Below, piece after piece: positions 9,342 to 16,952 of a stretch of DNA of 64,000 nt. The notes beneath the pieces are model-generated. The model ran no database searches. It had not been told where the DNA came from and saw nothing but the letters and a program-made list of their open reading frames with translations. The DNA lies in contig CAMWHE010000001.1 of assembly GCA_947173955.1 (NCBI GenBank), forward strand, positions 62,001-126,000, given 5' to 3'. The position numbers and the translations under genes were made by a program. The first letter of the stretch is position 1; each line of letters starts with the position of its first letter. Source of the stretch: an uncultured Bacteroidales bacterium. GTDB lineage: Bacteria > Bacteroidota > Bacteroidia > Bacteroidales > Muribaculaceae.

Positions 9342-10643
9342 ATGAAAAAGAATAACGACACCGGCCACGAGACTATAGTAGTGATAGGCGGCGGTTTTGC
9401 AGGCCTTAATTTTGTAAAGAAAATCGACAAGCGGAAATACCGTATTATTCTGCTTGACCGAAATAACTATCATAGCTTTCCACCGCTCTTCTATCAGGTA
9501 GTGTCAGCAGGAATTGATCCTTCAGGCATATCATTTCCTCTCCGCCGTGAGCTCCGCAAACGCTCCATGCGTAAGGGAGTGGCCTTCAACATGACGCGTG
9601 CGCGTGAGATCGACACTGATTCCCATCTCGTCATAACCGACGACGAAACAATTCATTACGATAAGCTCGTCATCGCCGCAGGCACTACTAATAATTTCTT
9701 CAATATGCCGGAACTTGTAGACACAGTCTATACTCTCAAGTCCACTGCCGAAGCGATCCGCTGCCGTAACGATATCCTCGACCGGCTCGAGCGCGCGAGC
9801 ATCGAGACCGATCCGGAGAAACGTCGCGCCCTGCTCAGCTTCGTAGTCATCGGCGGAGGCCCGACAGGCGTGGAAGTAGCAGGCGCATTAGGCGAAATGA
9901 AACGATATGTCCTTGAGCGCGAGTATCCTCAGATCATGCAGGACGAAGTATCGATCACACTTATCGAAGGCAGTGACCGCGTACTACGCACAATGTCCGA
10001 ACGATCTTCGTCCGAAGCAGCAGGATATCTTAAATCGCTAATGGTCAACGTTGTGCTCGGACACAATATGAAGAACTACACCGGCAGCAAGGTCACACTC
10101 GACAATGACCGCGTCGTCGAGGCCTCAATGGTTATCTGGACAGCCGGTGTCAAAGGTGTCGATTTCAAGTTTACTAATGATACTGTCAGAAGCGGCCGAG
10201 GCAACCGACTTGAGGTCGACGAACACTGCCGGGTCAAAGGGGTCGATGATGTCTATGCCCTCGGCGACATTGCCCTGATGACTACCCCCGACTATCCCGC
10301 AGGCCATCCTCAGTTGGCACAGGTAGCCATTCAGCAGGCCAAAATGGTAGCCAAAGATCTCAATAAAGGTGTCGCGAAAGAGGGATTCAGATACAAAGAT
10401 AAAGGTACGATGGCGACAGTCGGACGCAACCGCGCCGTAGTCGACCTGAAGCATGTCCATTTCAAAGGATGGTTTGCATGGATCACATGGATGGCTATCC
10501 ACCTCCTGTCTCTGCTCGGTATGCGCAATAAGGTCAGTGTCTTCCTCGACTGGGTATGGAGCTACTTCACCTACAGCAGCTCGACACGCCTGCTGATGCA
10601 TCCATGCAAGTATCCCCTCCGCAAGCGTTGGCAGAAGGAGTAG
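9342..10643 (+). CDS. ndh: Type II NADH dehydrogenase-like FAD oxidoreductase
   Basis: 433 residues. Type II NADH:quinone oxidoreductases pass electrons from NADH to quinone at the inner face of the membrane without pumping protons. Two Rossmann motifs are visible: IGGGFAGLNFVKKI (FAD, residues ~15-28) and VIGGGPTGVEVAGAL (NADH, ~168-182). ALGDIA marks the FAD-site aspartate and HPQLAQVAIQQ the quinone-side segment. The C-terminal ~60 residues (WFAWITWMAIHLLSLLGM) form the membrane-binding helices typical of the family. Convergent with rmuC, with 6 bp between the stops. Confidence 0.9.
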   Translation: MKKNNDTGHETIVVIGGGFAGLNFVKKIDKRKYRIILLDRNNYHSFPPLFYQVVSAGIDPSGISFPLRRELRKRSMRKGVAFNMTRAREIDTDSHLVITDDETIHYDKLVIAAGTTNNFFNMPELVDTVYTLKSTAEAIRCRNDILDRLERASIETDPEKRRALLSFVVIGGGPTGVEVAGALGEMKRYVLEREYPQIMQDEVSITLIEGSDRVLRTMSERSSSEAAGYLKSLMVNVVLGHNMKNYTGSKVTLDNDRVVEASMVIWTAGVKGVDFKFTNDTVRSGRGNRLEVDEHCRVKGVDDVYALGDIALMTTPDYPAGHPQLAQVAIQQAKMVAKDLNKGVAKEGFRYKDKGTMATVGRNRAVVDLKHVHFKGWFAWITWMAIHLLSLLGMRNKVSVFLDWVWSYFTYSSSTRLLMHPCKYPLRKRWQKE

Positions 10644-10649
10644 ACCACG

Positions 10650-12026
10650 TTATTCTCCGTCAGTCGAATCGGTATCCGGCAGGGCCTTATCCACAAGTGC
10701 CGACGACAGACGCTTGTTGGTCTTAGCCCCCATGCTGCGGAGCTTCTCGGCGCGGCGCACCAGATTGCCTTTGCCTTCCGACAGTTTGTTCATGGCATCA
10801 GCAAAGGCCGCTCCGGCCTGAGTCAGCGACTTGTCTATCTTTGCCATGTCATCCACAAAGCCGACAAATTTGTCATACATCTTGCCGCTTTCCTCGGCTA
10901 TCTCGATGACATTACGCTTCATATCGTCCTGGCGCCACATCTGCTCCACAAGCTTAAGCACCGAAAGTAGATGGGTCGGCGAGACGATCAGCACGCGGCG
11001 GTCATAGGCATCCTGCCAAAGCTTGCTGTCAGCCTGCATCGCAGCCAGATATCCCCCCTCGTTGGGGATAAACATCGTGACGAAATCCGCCTTACGGTCG
11101 CCGATGAAGTCCTGATAATTTTTAGTCGCCAGCTCGTTGATATGGGAGCGCACGGAGCGGAGATGACTCTGCAATGCAGCCTGCGCATCAGCCGACCCGT
11201 GCTCGGCATTGATGAAATCGATATATGCTGTCAGCGACACTTTGGAATCCACTATCACCGAGCGGCCGTCAGGATAATAGATGACCGCGTCCGGACGAAG
11301 CATCCGGCCTGCGGAGTCGCGTATCACATTTCCATCGGCATCTGTCGTAAGCTGCAGGTCAAAGTGTACCCCCTTTACAAGTCCCGACTTTTCAAGTAGC
11401 GTCTCCAGTACCAGTTCGCCCCAGTCGCCCTGCACTTTGCTATCGCCGCGTAGCGCACGAGTCAACTCTTTGGCTTCCCGGCCGATAGTCATATTAAGCT
11501 CAACAAGCTCTTTAATACGCTCGCTCAGCGCGAACCGCTCGCGGGCCTCTGTGTTATAGGCTGTCTCCACCTGCTGTTTGAAGCGGTCGATATCGGTTTT
11601 CAGAGGTGCGAGCACATCGGCAAGCGAGCGACGCGATTCCTCATTGAATTTTCCGGCATTCGCCTCCATGATCTGCTGGGCGAGCAGCTTGAAGCGCTGC
11701 TCATTCTCCCGGTCGATACGTTCGCGCTCCGACTCCATGAGCGTAAGTCGTTCCTGCAGTCGTTCTGCCTTGGCAACACTCTCCTGAAGCAACGTCTGTG
11801 AATCGTTTAGACGCTCGGTGATCTGCCTGTTGCTTTCATGAGCCTCCTGCAGGCGCTCTGTGAGCGACGCACTCTTTTCCTCCGAGCGCGACAGCTGATC
11901 GCGAAGAGACAGAATTGTATCGGAGTCAGCCTTACGGCCTTCGGCTCCGTTACGCACTAAATATATAATGTAGACGACTGCAGCTGCAAGAGCTGAAAAC
12001 AAAATTATGGGGAGTACGATATTCAT
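10650..12026 (-). CDS. rmuC: DNA recombination protein RmuC
   Basis: 458 residues. An N-terminal membrane helix (residues ~4-23) is followed by a long charged coiled coil to about residue 190 and then the RmuC nuclease-like domain (GDWGELVLETLLEKSGL, RPDAVIYYPDGRSVIVDSKV, FIPNEGGYLAA, ILIVSPTHLLSVLKL-like segment). In E. coli RmuC limits rearrangements at inverted repeats; the enzymatic activity is not well defined. A near-consensus -7 box (TAAGTTTC on the minus strand, 12054-12061) lies about 27 bp upstream of the start. Confidence 0.92.
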   Translation of the reverse strand: MNIVLPIILFSALAAAVVYIIYLVRNGAEGRKADSDTILSLRDQLSRSEEKSASLTERLQEAHESNRQITERLNDSQTLLQESVAKAERLQERLTLMESERERIDRENEQRFKLLAQQIMEANAGKFNEESRRSLADVLAPLKTDIDRFKQQVETAYNTEARERFALSERIKELVELNMTIGREAKELTRALRGDSKVQGDWGELVLETLLEKSGLVKGVHFDLQLTTDADGNVIRDSAGRMLRPDAVIYYPDGRSVIVDSKVSLTAYIDFINAEHGSADAQAALQSHLRSVRSHINELATKNYQDFIGDRKADFVTMFIPNEGGYLAAMQADSKLWQDAYDRRVLIVSPTHLLSVLKLVEQMWRQDDMKRNVIEIAEESGKMYDKFVGFVDDMAKIDKSLTQAGAAFADAMNKLSEGKGNLVRRAEKLRSMGAKTNKRLSSALVDKALPDTDSTDGE

Positions 12027-12395
12027 AGTGTCGCGAAGTTACTAATATTTCCCGAAACTTAGAAACTGAATAAACAAATAGGAAATGAATAAACCGAAGT
12101 TTGTATCGTTAGAAGTCAACTTTTTCAGGGCGAGACACTCAGACCCGAGATAACGTATTTGTTTTAAATATACTATACATAAAAATTCCGCCTCATGATG
12201 AAAAAAATCCAATGAGCCTTTTGTCAGTAGAATAAAAGTGATTATATTTGTCGCGATATTTTCGCGAAGTATCACGACATATTCTTTTTATAAGAGGCGT
12301 TTTGCTTATCTTGCTAACGAAAACCTGAGAAATTTTCATCAAATGCAGGAGGTAACAAGACGGTTCTCGCGCTATAGCGTGGGCTGCTGTTTTCA
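12027..12395. other. AT-rich intergenic region with repeated TCGCGA sites
   Basis: This is the upstream part of a 486-bp gap between rmuC and the first small secreted protein gene. I see no credible coding sequence on either strand: the short open frames have no signal peptide, conserved motif or matching codon use. It holds three TCGCGA hexamers: one near 12032 just upstream of rmuC, and two at 12251-12256 and 12262-12267 separated by 5 bp. A 10-bp palindrome lies at 12370-12379. The function of these sites is unknown. Confidence 0.45.
12370..12379. promoter_or_regulatory. 10-bp palindrome, candidate operator
   Basis: CGCTATAGCG is a perfect palindrome placed 16 bp upstream of the -7 box of the small-protein operon, overlapping the place where a -33 element would be. 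It could bind a dimeric regulator. A palindrome this short can occur by chance. Confidence 0.3.
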
Positions 12396-12403
12396 TATCT
12401 TTG
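12396..12403 (+). promoter_or_regulatory. -7 box of the small secreted-protein operon
   Basis: TATCTTTG matches the Bacteroidetes -7 consensus fully. Transcription should start near 12410, leaving a leader of about 100 nt before the ATG at 12513. No good -33 TTTG is seen, which fits a promoter that needs an activator or an alternative sigma factor. Confidence 0.6.
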
Positions 12404-12409
12404 CATTTA

Positions 12410-12514
12410 AGGTTTTCTCAGGACCGTCGTTAGGAGATGTGGCAGATTCAGTCCACGTCTCTATTTTATTATCGGTCGAAGGGGCTGTAAGACCACCTAA
12501 TACGAAAATCGTAT
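12410..12514 (+). promoter_or_regulatory. Structured mRNA leader, possible cis-regulatory RNA
   Basis: The leader contains a 10-bp stem (12433-12442 with 12453-12462, two G-U pairs, 10-nt loop). GACCG at 12422-12426 can pair with CGGTC at 12473-12477 around that stem. The same CGGTC segment can instead pair with GACC at 12491-12494, and TTAGG at 12430-12434 can pair with CCTAA at 12496-12500, so mutually exclusive folds exist. A final 6-bp hairpin (12500-12505 with 12509-12514) includes the first two bases of the start codon. I do not recognise a known riboswitch class. Confidence 0.35.
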
Positions 12515-12836
12515 GAAAAAATTACTAGCACTTGCCATGGGGATAATTTTAAGCATTTCTTCATTAATTGCAGAAACAACTCCAATTGAAAAAAACGGTA
12601 GAGAAGTTGGAAACATCGAATGGAGCTACTCAATACAAACATTTGAAACGAGGTCTGGATCATTCACAACAATTACTGCTACTAATAATTCTCGAGAATT
12701 CGTTAAACTCTCATTCAAAACAGATGCTGGAGGCTTTGAAAGCATGAATATACCTCCATACGAAACTCGACAAGTTACAATTGGCACAAATCAAGCTGCG
12801 ACACGCGCTTATTTGATGAACATATATATAGATTAA
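12513..12836 (+). CDS. Small secreted protein of unknown function
   Basis: 107 residues with a clean signal peptide (MKKLLALAMGIILSISSLIA, cleavage after ~20). The mature ~87 residues look like a small beta-sandwich: alternating hydrophobic strands (NIEWSYSIQTFE, SFTTITATNN, EFVKLSFKT, RQVTIGTN) ending YLMNIYID. No catalytic motif or cysteine is seen, and I do not recognise the family. It is the first of four small exported proteins read in one direction, with codon use richer in A/T than the flanking genes. The start codon sits in a leader hairpin. Confidence 0.75.
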   Translation: MKKLLALAMGIILSISSLIAETTPIEKNGREVGNIEWSYSIQTFETRSGSFTTITATNNSREFVKLSFKTDAGGFESMNIPPYETRQVTIGTNQAATRAYLMNIYID

Positions 12837-12869
12837 AGTAGTCTATTTCTTATAAAGAGTAAATTTACT

Positions 12870-13244
12870 ATGAAAAAGATTATCATTGCCATCGCTGCTG
12901 TTCTGAGCACTTTCTATTGCTATGCAGAACAACCAGCAACGAAAATAGTAAATGCTTTGCAAGGAGCCGGAGAACCATGTAAGACTGCCGACGGAAGAGA
13001 TGGGAGAATGTATCCTACATCAACCACCACAACAACTACAACTACCAGTTCCTCAGGTACAAGTAGAAATTCAGGAAGCAGTTCCAATACATCTTCTGTT
13101 AGTGCAAGTGGTATTATTACGAGTCCCGGAATGTCCGCATCTCAGAGCAATACAACAACTTCAGGCACAACATCGCAAAACAACAGTACTACGACAACTA
13201 CAACTACTACCGTAAATAAAACGTGTGTGCCATATAATAGATAA
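12870..13244 (+). CDS. Secreted Ser/Thr-rich low-complexity protein
   Basis: 124 residues. A signal peptide (MKKIIIAIAAVLSTFYCYAE, cleavage near residue 19-20) leads into a short globular start with a cysteine (GEPCKTADGRDGR), then ~65 residues almost only Ser, Thr, Asn and Gly with two runs of eight threonines, and a final cysteine (VNKTCVPYNR). The two cysteines could form a disulfide closing the low-complexity loop. Such Thr/Ser tracts are often O-glycosylated in Bacteroidetes, though I see no clear D-S/T-hydrophobic glycosylation motif. Function unknown. A 14-bp direct repeat (13032-13045 and 13194-13207) flanks the tract. Confidence 0.7.
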   Translation: MKKIIIAIAAVLSTFYCYAEQPATKIVNALQGAGEPCKTADGRDGRMYPTSTTTTTTTTSSSGTSRNSGSSSNTSSVSASGIITSPGMSASQSNTTTSGTTSQNNSTTTTTTTTVNKTCVPYNR

Positions 13245-13272
13245 AATGAATAGCTCAAAATCACAAAGTAAT

Positions 13273-13440
13273 ATGAAAAAATTCGCATTAAAAGCATCAG
13301 CATTTAATCTCAGTGTCGCATTGTTCATTGCCATAAGCGGCATGATACTCATTTCTTCATGTGGTGGCACTACCAGCGTTTCCAGCGAAGAAGCGTATAA
13401 CGCAGGTTACACCATCGGGCGTATTATCGGTGGATATTGA
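13273..13440 (+). CDS. Small lipoprotein, glycine-rich end
   Basis: About 55 residues from the ATG at 13273 (MKKFALKA); an in-frame ATG at 13246, two bases after the previous stop, would add 9 residues. The signal peptide has a long hydrophobic core (SVALFIAISGMILI) and a lipobox ISSCGG, so it should be lipidated. The mature part is only ~26 residues and ends AGYTIGRIIGGY, which resembles the small glycine-zipper-like tails of tiny Bacteroidetes lipoproteins. Function unknown. It lies between the Thr-rich protein and another lipoprotein, with 3 bp to the next start. Confidence 0.65.
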   Translation: MKKFALKASAFNLSVALFIAISGMILISSCGGTTSVSSEEAYNAGYTIGRIIGGY

Positions 13441-13443
13441 TAT

Positions 13444-13842
13444 ATGCGGTCATTTATTCTGTTAGCTATTTCAATTATCCTTTGTAATTGTACCGGTAGC
13501 AAAAAGCAACATTTTGACTTGGATTCTTTCATAGAAGAAATTCATAAGTCAGATAGGCTAACCGATGTGCAATACATGCAGATAATCGAGGGTTTAGAAC
13601 TTATTGCCGAGACAGTCTGCGACAAAGCTAAACACATAATTGACAGTGGTTTTACCAGAAAAGATGTTCGACAACGCCTGAGTCTTGATACTTCATACAT
13701 ATCTCTAAGCGAGAAGGCAAATATATTAGATAGTACGGTTCTTGAATATATAAATTCATATGGATACAATATTGAGATTCGCGAGAAATACAAAGAAGTA
13801 CTCAAGAAAATAAGTAGAAAAGCTGAAAAGTTAGGCTTATAA
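13444..13842 (+). CDS. Putative lipoprotein, helical, unknown function
   Basis: 132 residues. A type II signal peptide (MRSFILLAISIILCNCTGSK) has candidate lipid-anchor cysteines at residues 14 and 16 (LCNC). The mature part is predicted mostly helical and charged (LDSFIEEIHKSDRLTD, then ending KKISRKAEKLGL), with no motif I recognise. It is the last gene of the small secreted-protein group; two hairpins of terminator type follow within 90 bp. Low G+C and A/T-ending codons match its three upstream neighbours and differ from the flanking core genes. Confidence 0.72.
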   Translation: MRSFILLAISIILCNCTGSKKQHFDLDSFIEEIHKSDRLTDVQYMQIIEGLELIAETVCDKAKHIIDSGFTRKDVRQRLSLDTSYISLSEKANILDSTVLEYINSYGYNIEIREKYKEVLKKISRKAEKLGL

Positions 13843-13852
13843 ATCTTTAATC

Positions 13853-13892
13853 GTTCGGGTGCATCTATTGTCGATGCACCTGAACACTTTTT
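13853..13892 (+). terminator. Rho-independent terminator after small-protein operon
   Basis: A 13-bp stem (13853-13865 with 13873-13885, one G-U pair, 7-nt loop) is followed by a run of five T at 13888-13892. This is the strongest intrinsic terminator in the window. Confidence 0.88.
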
Positions 13893-13898
13893 GTGCAG

Positions 13899-13935
13899 AA
13901 TTCCATAAGTGTTTAAATCGCTTATGGAATTTTTA
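13899..13935. terminator. Second hairpin, possible bidirectional terminator
   Basis: An 11-bp perfect stem (13899-13909 with 13921-13931) with an 11-nt loop is followed by T residues. It lies 7 bp after the first terminator and before the arabinose promoter, so it probably insulates the two operons. The stem is A/T rich, so it is weaker than the first. Confidence 0.6.
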
Positions 13936-13958
13936 TGTTATAAAACATATTATTTTGT

Positions 13959-13989
13959 TTTGTGGTGATAGTAATAAGTGTTATTTTTA
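13959..13989 (+). promoter_or_regulatory. Promoter of arabinose operon
   Basis: A -33 TTTG at 13959-13962 and a -7 box TATTTTTA at 13982-13989 (7 of 8 consensus positions) are separated by 19 bp, the usual Bacteroidetes spacing. The predicted start point near 13996 lies just upstream of the candidate AraR operator. Confidence 0.55.
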
Positions 13990-14002
13990 CACCCAAATTA
14001 CC

Positions 14003-14019
14003 AATTATAGTCTATAATT
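14003..14019. promoter_or_regulatory. 17-bp palindrome, candidate AraR operator
   Basis: AATTATAG, one central T, then CTATAATT: eight-base arms with perfect symmetry. It sits about 7-23 bases after the predicted start point and 15 bp upstream of the mutarotase ATG, where a repressor would block transcription. The operon encodes its own Nudix-type regulator. Assigning the site to AraR is inference; I do not recall the published consensus. Confidence 0.5.
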
Positions 14020-14033
14020 ACCTAACAGAAACC

Positions 14034-15188
14034 ATGAGAAAAATCTCTAAAGCACTGTTTATCGGTGGAATATCCGTTGCAGTGGCATCATGCTCTCACA
14101 AAGAGACATCTCCCGTCCTGACCAAGAGCGGTCTTAACCCCGAAAAGTTTAAAACCGAAGTTGCCGGAAAGCCTACCGGACTCTACACACTGACCAATGC
14201 AAACGGCATGGAAGTGTGCGTGACCAACTATGGCGGCCGAATCGTATCGATTATGGTACCCGACAAGGAGGGCAACTTCCGCGACGTCGTTCTCGGCTTC
14301 GACTCTATCCAGGCCTACCTGCCTGAAAACAACCAGACCGACTTCGGGGCATCCATCGGACGCTATGCCAACCGCATCAATCAGGGCAAAATCACTATCG
14401 ACGGTCAGGAAATTCAGCTTCCACAGAACAACTACGGTCACTGTCTCCACGGCGGTCCGACCGGATGGCAATATCAGGTATACAGCGCCGAGCAACCCAA
14501 TGACTCCGTGCTACACCTCACTATCGTATCACCCGACGGCGACAACAATTTCCCCGGTGAAGTGACTGCCACCGTTACCTACACCCTGACTTCGGACAAT
14601 GCTATCGACATAGCCTACACAGCTACCACCGATGCTCCGACCATCATCAACATGACCAATCACTCCTACTTCAATCTCAACGGCGACCCCTCGCAGCCCA
14701 TTACTGACAATATCCTGACAGTCAATGCCGACACCTACACTCCCGTCGACTCTACATTCATGACGACAGGCGAAATCGTCACCGTGGCCGAGACTCCGAT
14801 GGACTTCCGCGCAGGCAAAGTGATAGGCGAAGAAATCAACAACTACGATTTCGAGCAGCTGAAAAACGGCAACGGCTATGACCACAACTGGGTGCTCAAC
14901 ACAGCCGGCAATGACTCTCTCGTCGCCACCACTCTCGTTTCTCCCTCTACCGGCATCAAGCTCGAAGTCCTCACAGACGAACCCGGCATCCAGGTCTATA
15001 CCGGCAACTTCCTTGACGGCACCGTGACAGGCAAAAACGGCAAGGTCTATGAACAGCGCGCAGCCGTCTGCCTTGAGACACAGCACTACCCCGACAGCCC
15101 CAACAAGCCCGAATGGCCCTCTGTCGAGCTCCGTCCCGGCGAGACTTATACGAGCCACTGCGTATTCCGCTTCTCTACAGCCGAATAA
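14034..15188 (+). CDS. galM: Aldose 1-epimerase (mutarotase), lipoprotein form
   Basis: 384 residues from the ATG at 14034; upstream in-frame extension would run through the promoter. A type II signal peptide with lipobox VASC (Cys near residue 21) predicts a lipidated envelope protein. The GalM fold is clear: TNYGGRIVSIMVPDKEG, ASIGRYANRI, HGGPTGWQ, the catalytic NHSYFNLNG (His) and GYDHNW, and the catalytic Glu near the end (AVCLETQHYPDSPN). It interconverts alpha and beta sugar anomers, here presumably arabinose on the periplasmic side, feeding the downstream transporter. First gene of the arabinose operon. Codons are strongly C-ending, suggesting high expression. Confidence 0.93.
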   Translation: MRKISKALFIGGISVAVASCSHKETSPVLTKSGLNPEKFKTEVAGKPTGLYTLTNANGMEVCVTNYGGRIVSIMVPDKEGNFRDVVLGFDSIQAYLPENNQTDFGASIGRYANRINQGKITIDGQEIQLPQNNYGHCLHGGPTGWQYQVYSAEQPNDSVLHLTIVSPDGDNNFPGEVTATVTYTLTSDNAIDIAYTATTDAPTIINMTNHSYFNLNGDPSQPITDNILTVNADTYTPVDSTFMTTGEIVTVAETPMDFRAGKVIGEEINNYDFEQLKNGNGYDHNWVLNTAGNDSLVATTLVSPSTGIKLEVLTDEPGIQVYTGNFLDGTVTGKNGKVYEQRAAVCLETQHYPDSPNKPEWPSVELRPGETYTSHCVFRFSTAE

Positions 15189-15224
15189 ATTCAATTAATA
15201 ATATAATCACTTAAACCTTTCATT

Positions 15225-16916
15225 ATGGCACTATTAGACTGGCTCGTCATCGGGCTGTTCTTTGCGGCTCTGATCGGCATCATCCTCTGGGTGATGAAAC
15301 AGAAACAGGGCAATGCCGAGGACTACTTCCTCGGCGGTAAAGATGCGACATGGATTGCCATCGGCGCATCGATCTTCGCCTCCAATATCGGTTCGGAGCA
15401 CCTCATCGGCCTTGCAGGCTCAGGCGCATCAAGCGGTATGGCGATGGCACATTGGGAAATCCAGGGCTGGATGATCCTTATCCTCGGCTGGGTATTCGTT
15501 CCGTTCTACACCCGCTCGATGGTAATCACCATGCCTGAGTTCCTTGAACGCCGCTACAACGGCACATCGCGTACGATCCTTTCCGTCATCTCCCTTATCA
15601 GCTACGTGCTGACCAAGGTTGCCGTGACCGTCTACGCCGGCGGTCTGGTATTCAAGACGGTATTCAACATTGACACACTCTGGGGCATCGACTTCTTCTG
15701 GATCGCAGCCATCGGACTTGTGCTCATCACTGCCCTCTATACGATCTTCGGCGGTATGAAATCCGTGCTTTATACTTCTGTACTTCAGACTCCGATACTG
15801 CTGCTCGGCTCTCTCATCATCCTTGTGCTCGGTCTCCGCGAACTCGGTGGCTGGGATGAAATGATGAAGACCTGCGGAGCTGTAGTACGTAATGGCGAGG
15901 AGGGCTACATGACCAGCCTGATCCACTCCAACAGCGATCCTGAATATCCCTGGGCAGGCGCCCTCATCGGTTCGGCCGTGATCGGCTTCTGGTACTGGTG
16001 TACTGACCAGTTTATCGTTCAGCGCGTACTCTCAGGCAAGAATGAGAAGGAAGCACGTCGCGGTACTATCTTCGGTGCTTACCTCAAGCTTCTCCCTGTC
16101 TTCCTGTTCCTTATTCCCGGTATGATCGCATTCGCGCTTCATCAGAAGACCGGCTCTTTCCTGCCCCTGCTTGACGGCTCAACAACCCCCAATTCCGACG
16201 CAGCCTTCCCCACCCTTGTGGCCAAGCTGCTTCCCGCCGGTTTCAAGGGTCTGATCGTATGCGGTATTCTCGCCGCACTCATGAGCTCGCTCGCATCGCT
16301 CTTCAACTCTTCGGCCGCCCTTTTCACCATCGACTTCTATCAGCGCTATAAACCCAAGACCGATCCCAAGAAACTGGTACGCATCGGTCAGGTCGCAACT
16401 GTGATCATCGTGATACTCGGTATTCTTTGGATTCCCGTGATGAAGTCAGTCGGCAGCGTGCTCTACCTATATCTCCAGGACGTACAGTCCGTGCTTGCTC
16501 CCGGTATCGCGGCTGCCTTCCTCGCAGGTATCTGCTGGAAGCGCGCCACAGCCCAGGGCGGTATGTGGGGCCTTATCGCAGGTCTCGTTATCGGTCTGAC
16601 ACGTCTCGGCGCCAAGATCTACTACAGCAACGCAGCTACCGTACCCGGCGGCGACGGCAATCTCTTCCAGGCTCTCTTCTACGACATGAACTGGCTGTTC
16701 TTCTGCGGATGGATGCTCGTCTTCTGTCTCCTTGTTGTCATTGGCGTCAGCCTCTTTACAAAGGCTCCGGCTCCTGAAAAGATCCAGGGTCTCGTATTCG
16801 GCACATCGACTCCCGAACAGCGTGCCGCTACACGTGCAAGCTGGAACAAGTGGGATATCATCCACACCTGCATCATTCTCGGCATCACTGCCGCATTCTA
16901 CATCTACTTCTGGTAA
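15225..16916 (+). CDS. Sodium:solute symporter, probable arabinose importer
   Basis: 563 residues with about 14 hydrophobic helices. SSS-family landmarks are visible: EDYFLGGKDATWIAIGASIF at the first core helix, SNIGSEHLIGLAGSG, a sugar-transporter-like GGMKSVLYTSVLQTPILLLG, and WYWCTDQFIVQRVL, which is typical of SGLT-type sugar carriers. It should couple sodium entry to sugar uptake at the inner membrane. Its position between mutarotase and araD/A/B, as in the arabinose locus of Bacteroides thetaiotaomicron, points to L-arabinose. Substrate is inferred from context. Confidence 0.92.
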   Translation: MALLDWLVIGLFFAALIGIILWVMKQKQGNAEDYFLGGKDATWIAIGASIFASNIGSEHLIGLAGSGASSGMAMAHWEIQGWMILILGWVFVPFYTRSMVITMPEFLERRYNGTSRTILSVISLISYVLTKVAVTVYAGGLVFKTVFNIDTLWGIDFFWIAAIGLVLITALYTIFGGMKSVLYTSVLQTPILLLGSLIILVLGLRELGGWDEMMKTCGAVVRNGEEGYMTSLIHSNSDPEYPWAGALIGSAVIGFWYWCTDQFIVQRVLSGKNEKEARRGTIFGAYLKLLPVFLFLIPGMIAFALHQKTGSFLPLLDGSTTPNSDAAFPTLVAKLLPAGFKGLIVCGILAALMSSLASLFNSSAALFTIDFYQRYKPKTDPKKLVRIGQVATVIIVILGILWIPVMKSVGSVLYLYLQDVQSVLAPGIAAAFLAGICWKRATAQGGMWGLIAGLVIGLTRLGAKIYYSNAATVPGGDGNLFQALFYDMNWLFFCGWMLVFCLLVVIGVSLFTKAPAPEKIQGLVFGTSTPEQRAATRASWNKWDIIHTCIILGITAAFYIYFW

Positions 16917-16952
16917 TCACCTCACGGATGTAAAACCTGACACCCTACAGCA

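Noticed and set aside
12405-12515. Leader read as a tRNA, tmRNA, SRP RNA or fluoride/preQ1 riboswitch
   Set aside because: The stems and conserved nucleotides of those RNAs are absent; only an unclassified structured leader can be supported.
13018-13215. Threonine-coding tract as a CRISPR or microsatellite array
   Set aside because: The repeats are irregular, in frame and protein-coding; there are no regular spacers.
14529-15194. 221-codon open frame antisense to the mutarotase gene
   Set aside because: It mirrors the strongly C-ending codon use of galM; the protein has no motif, and galM itself is certain.
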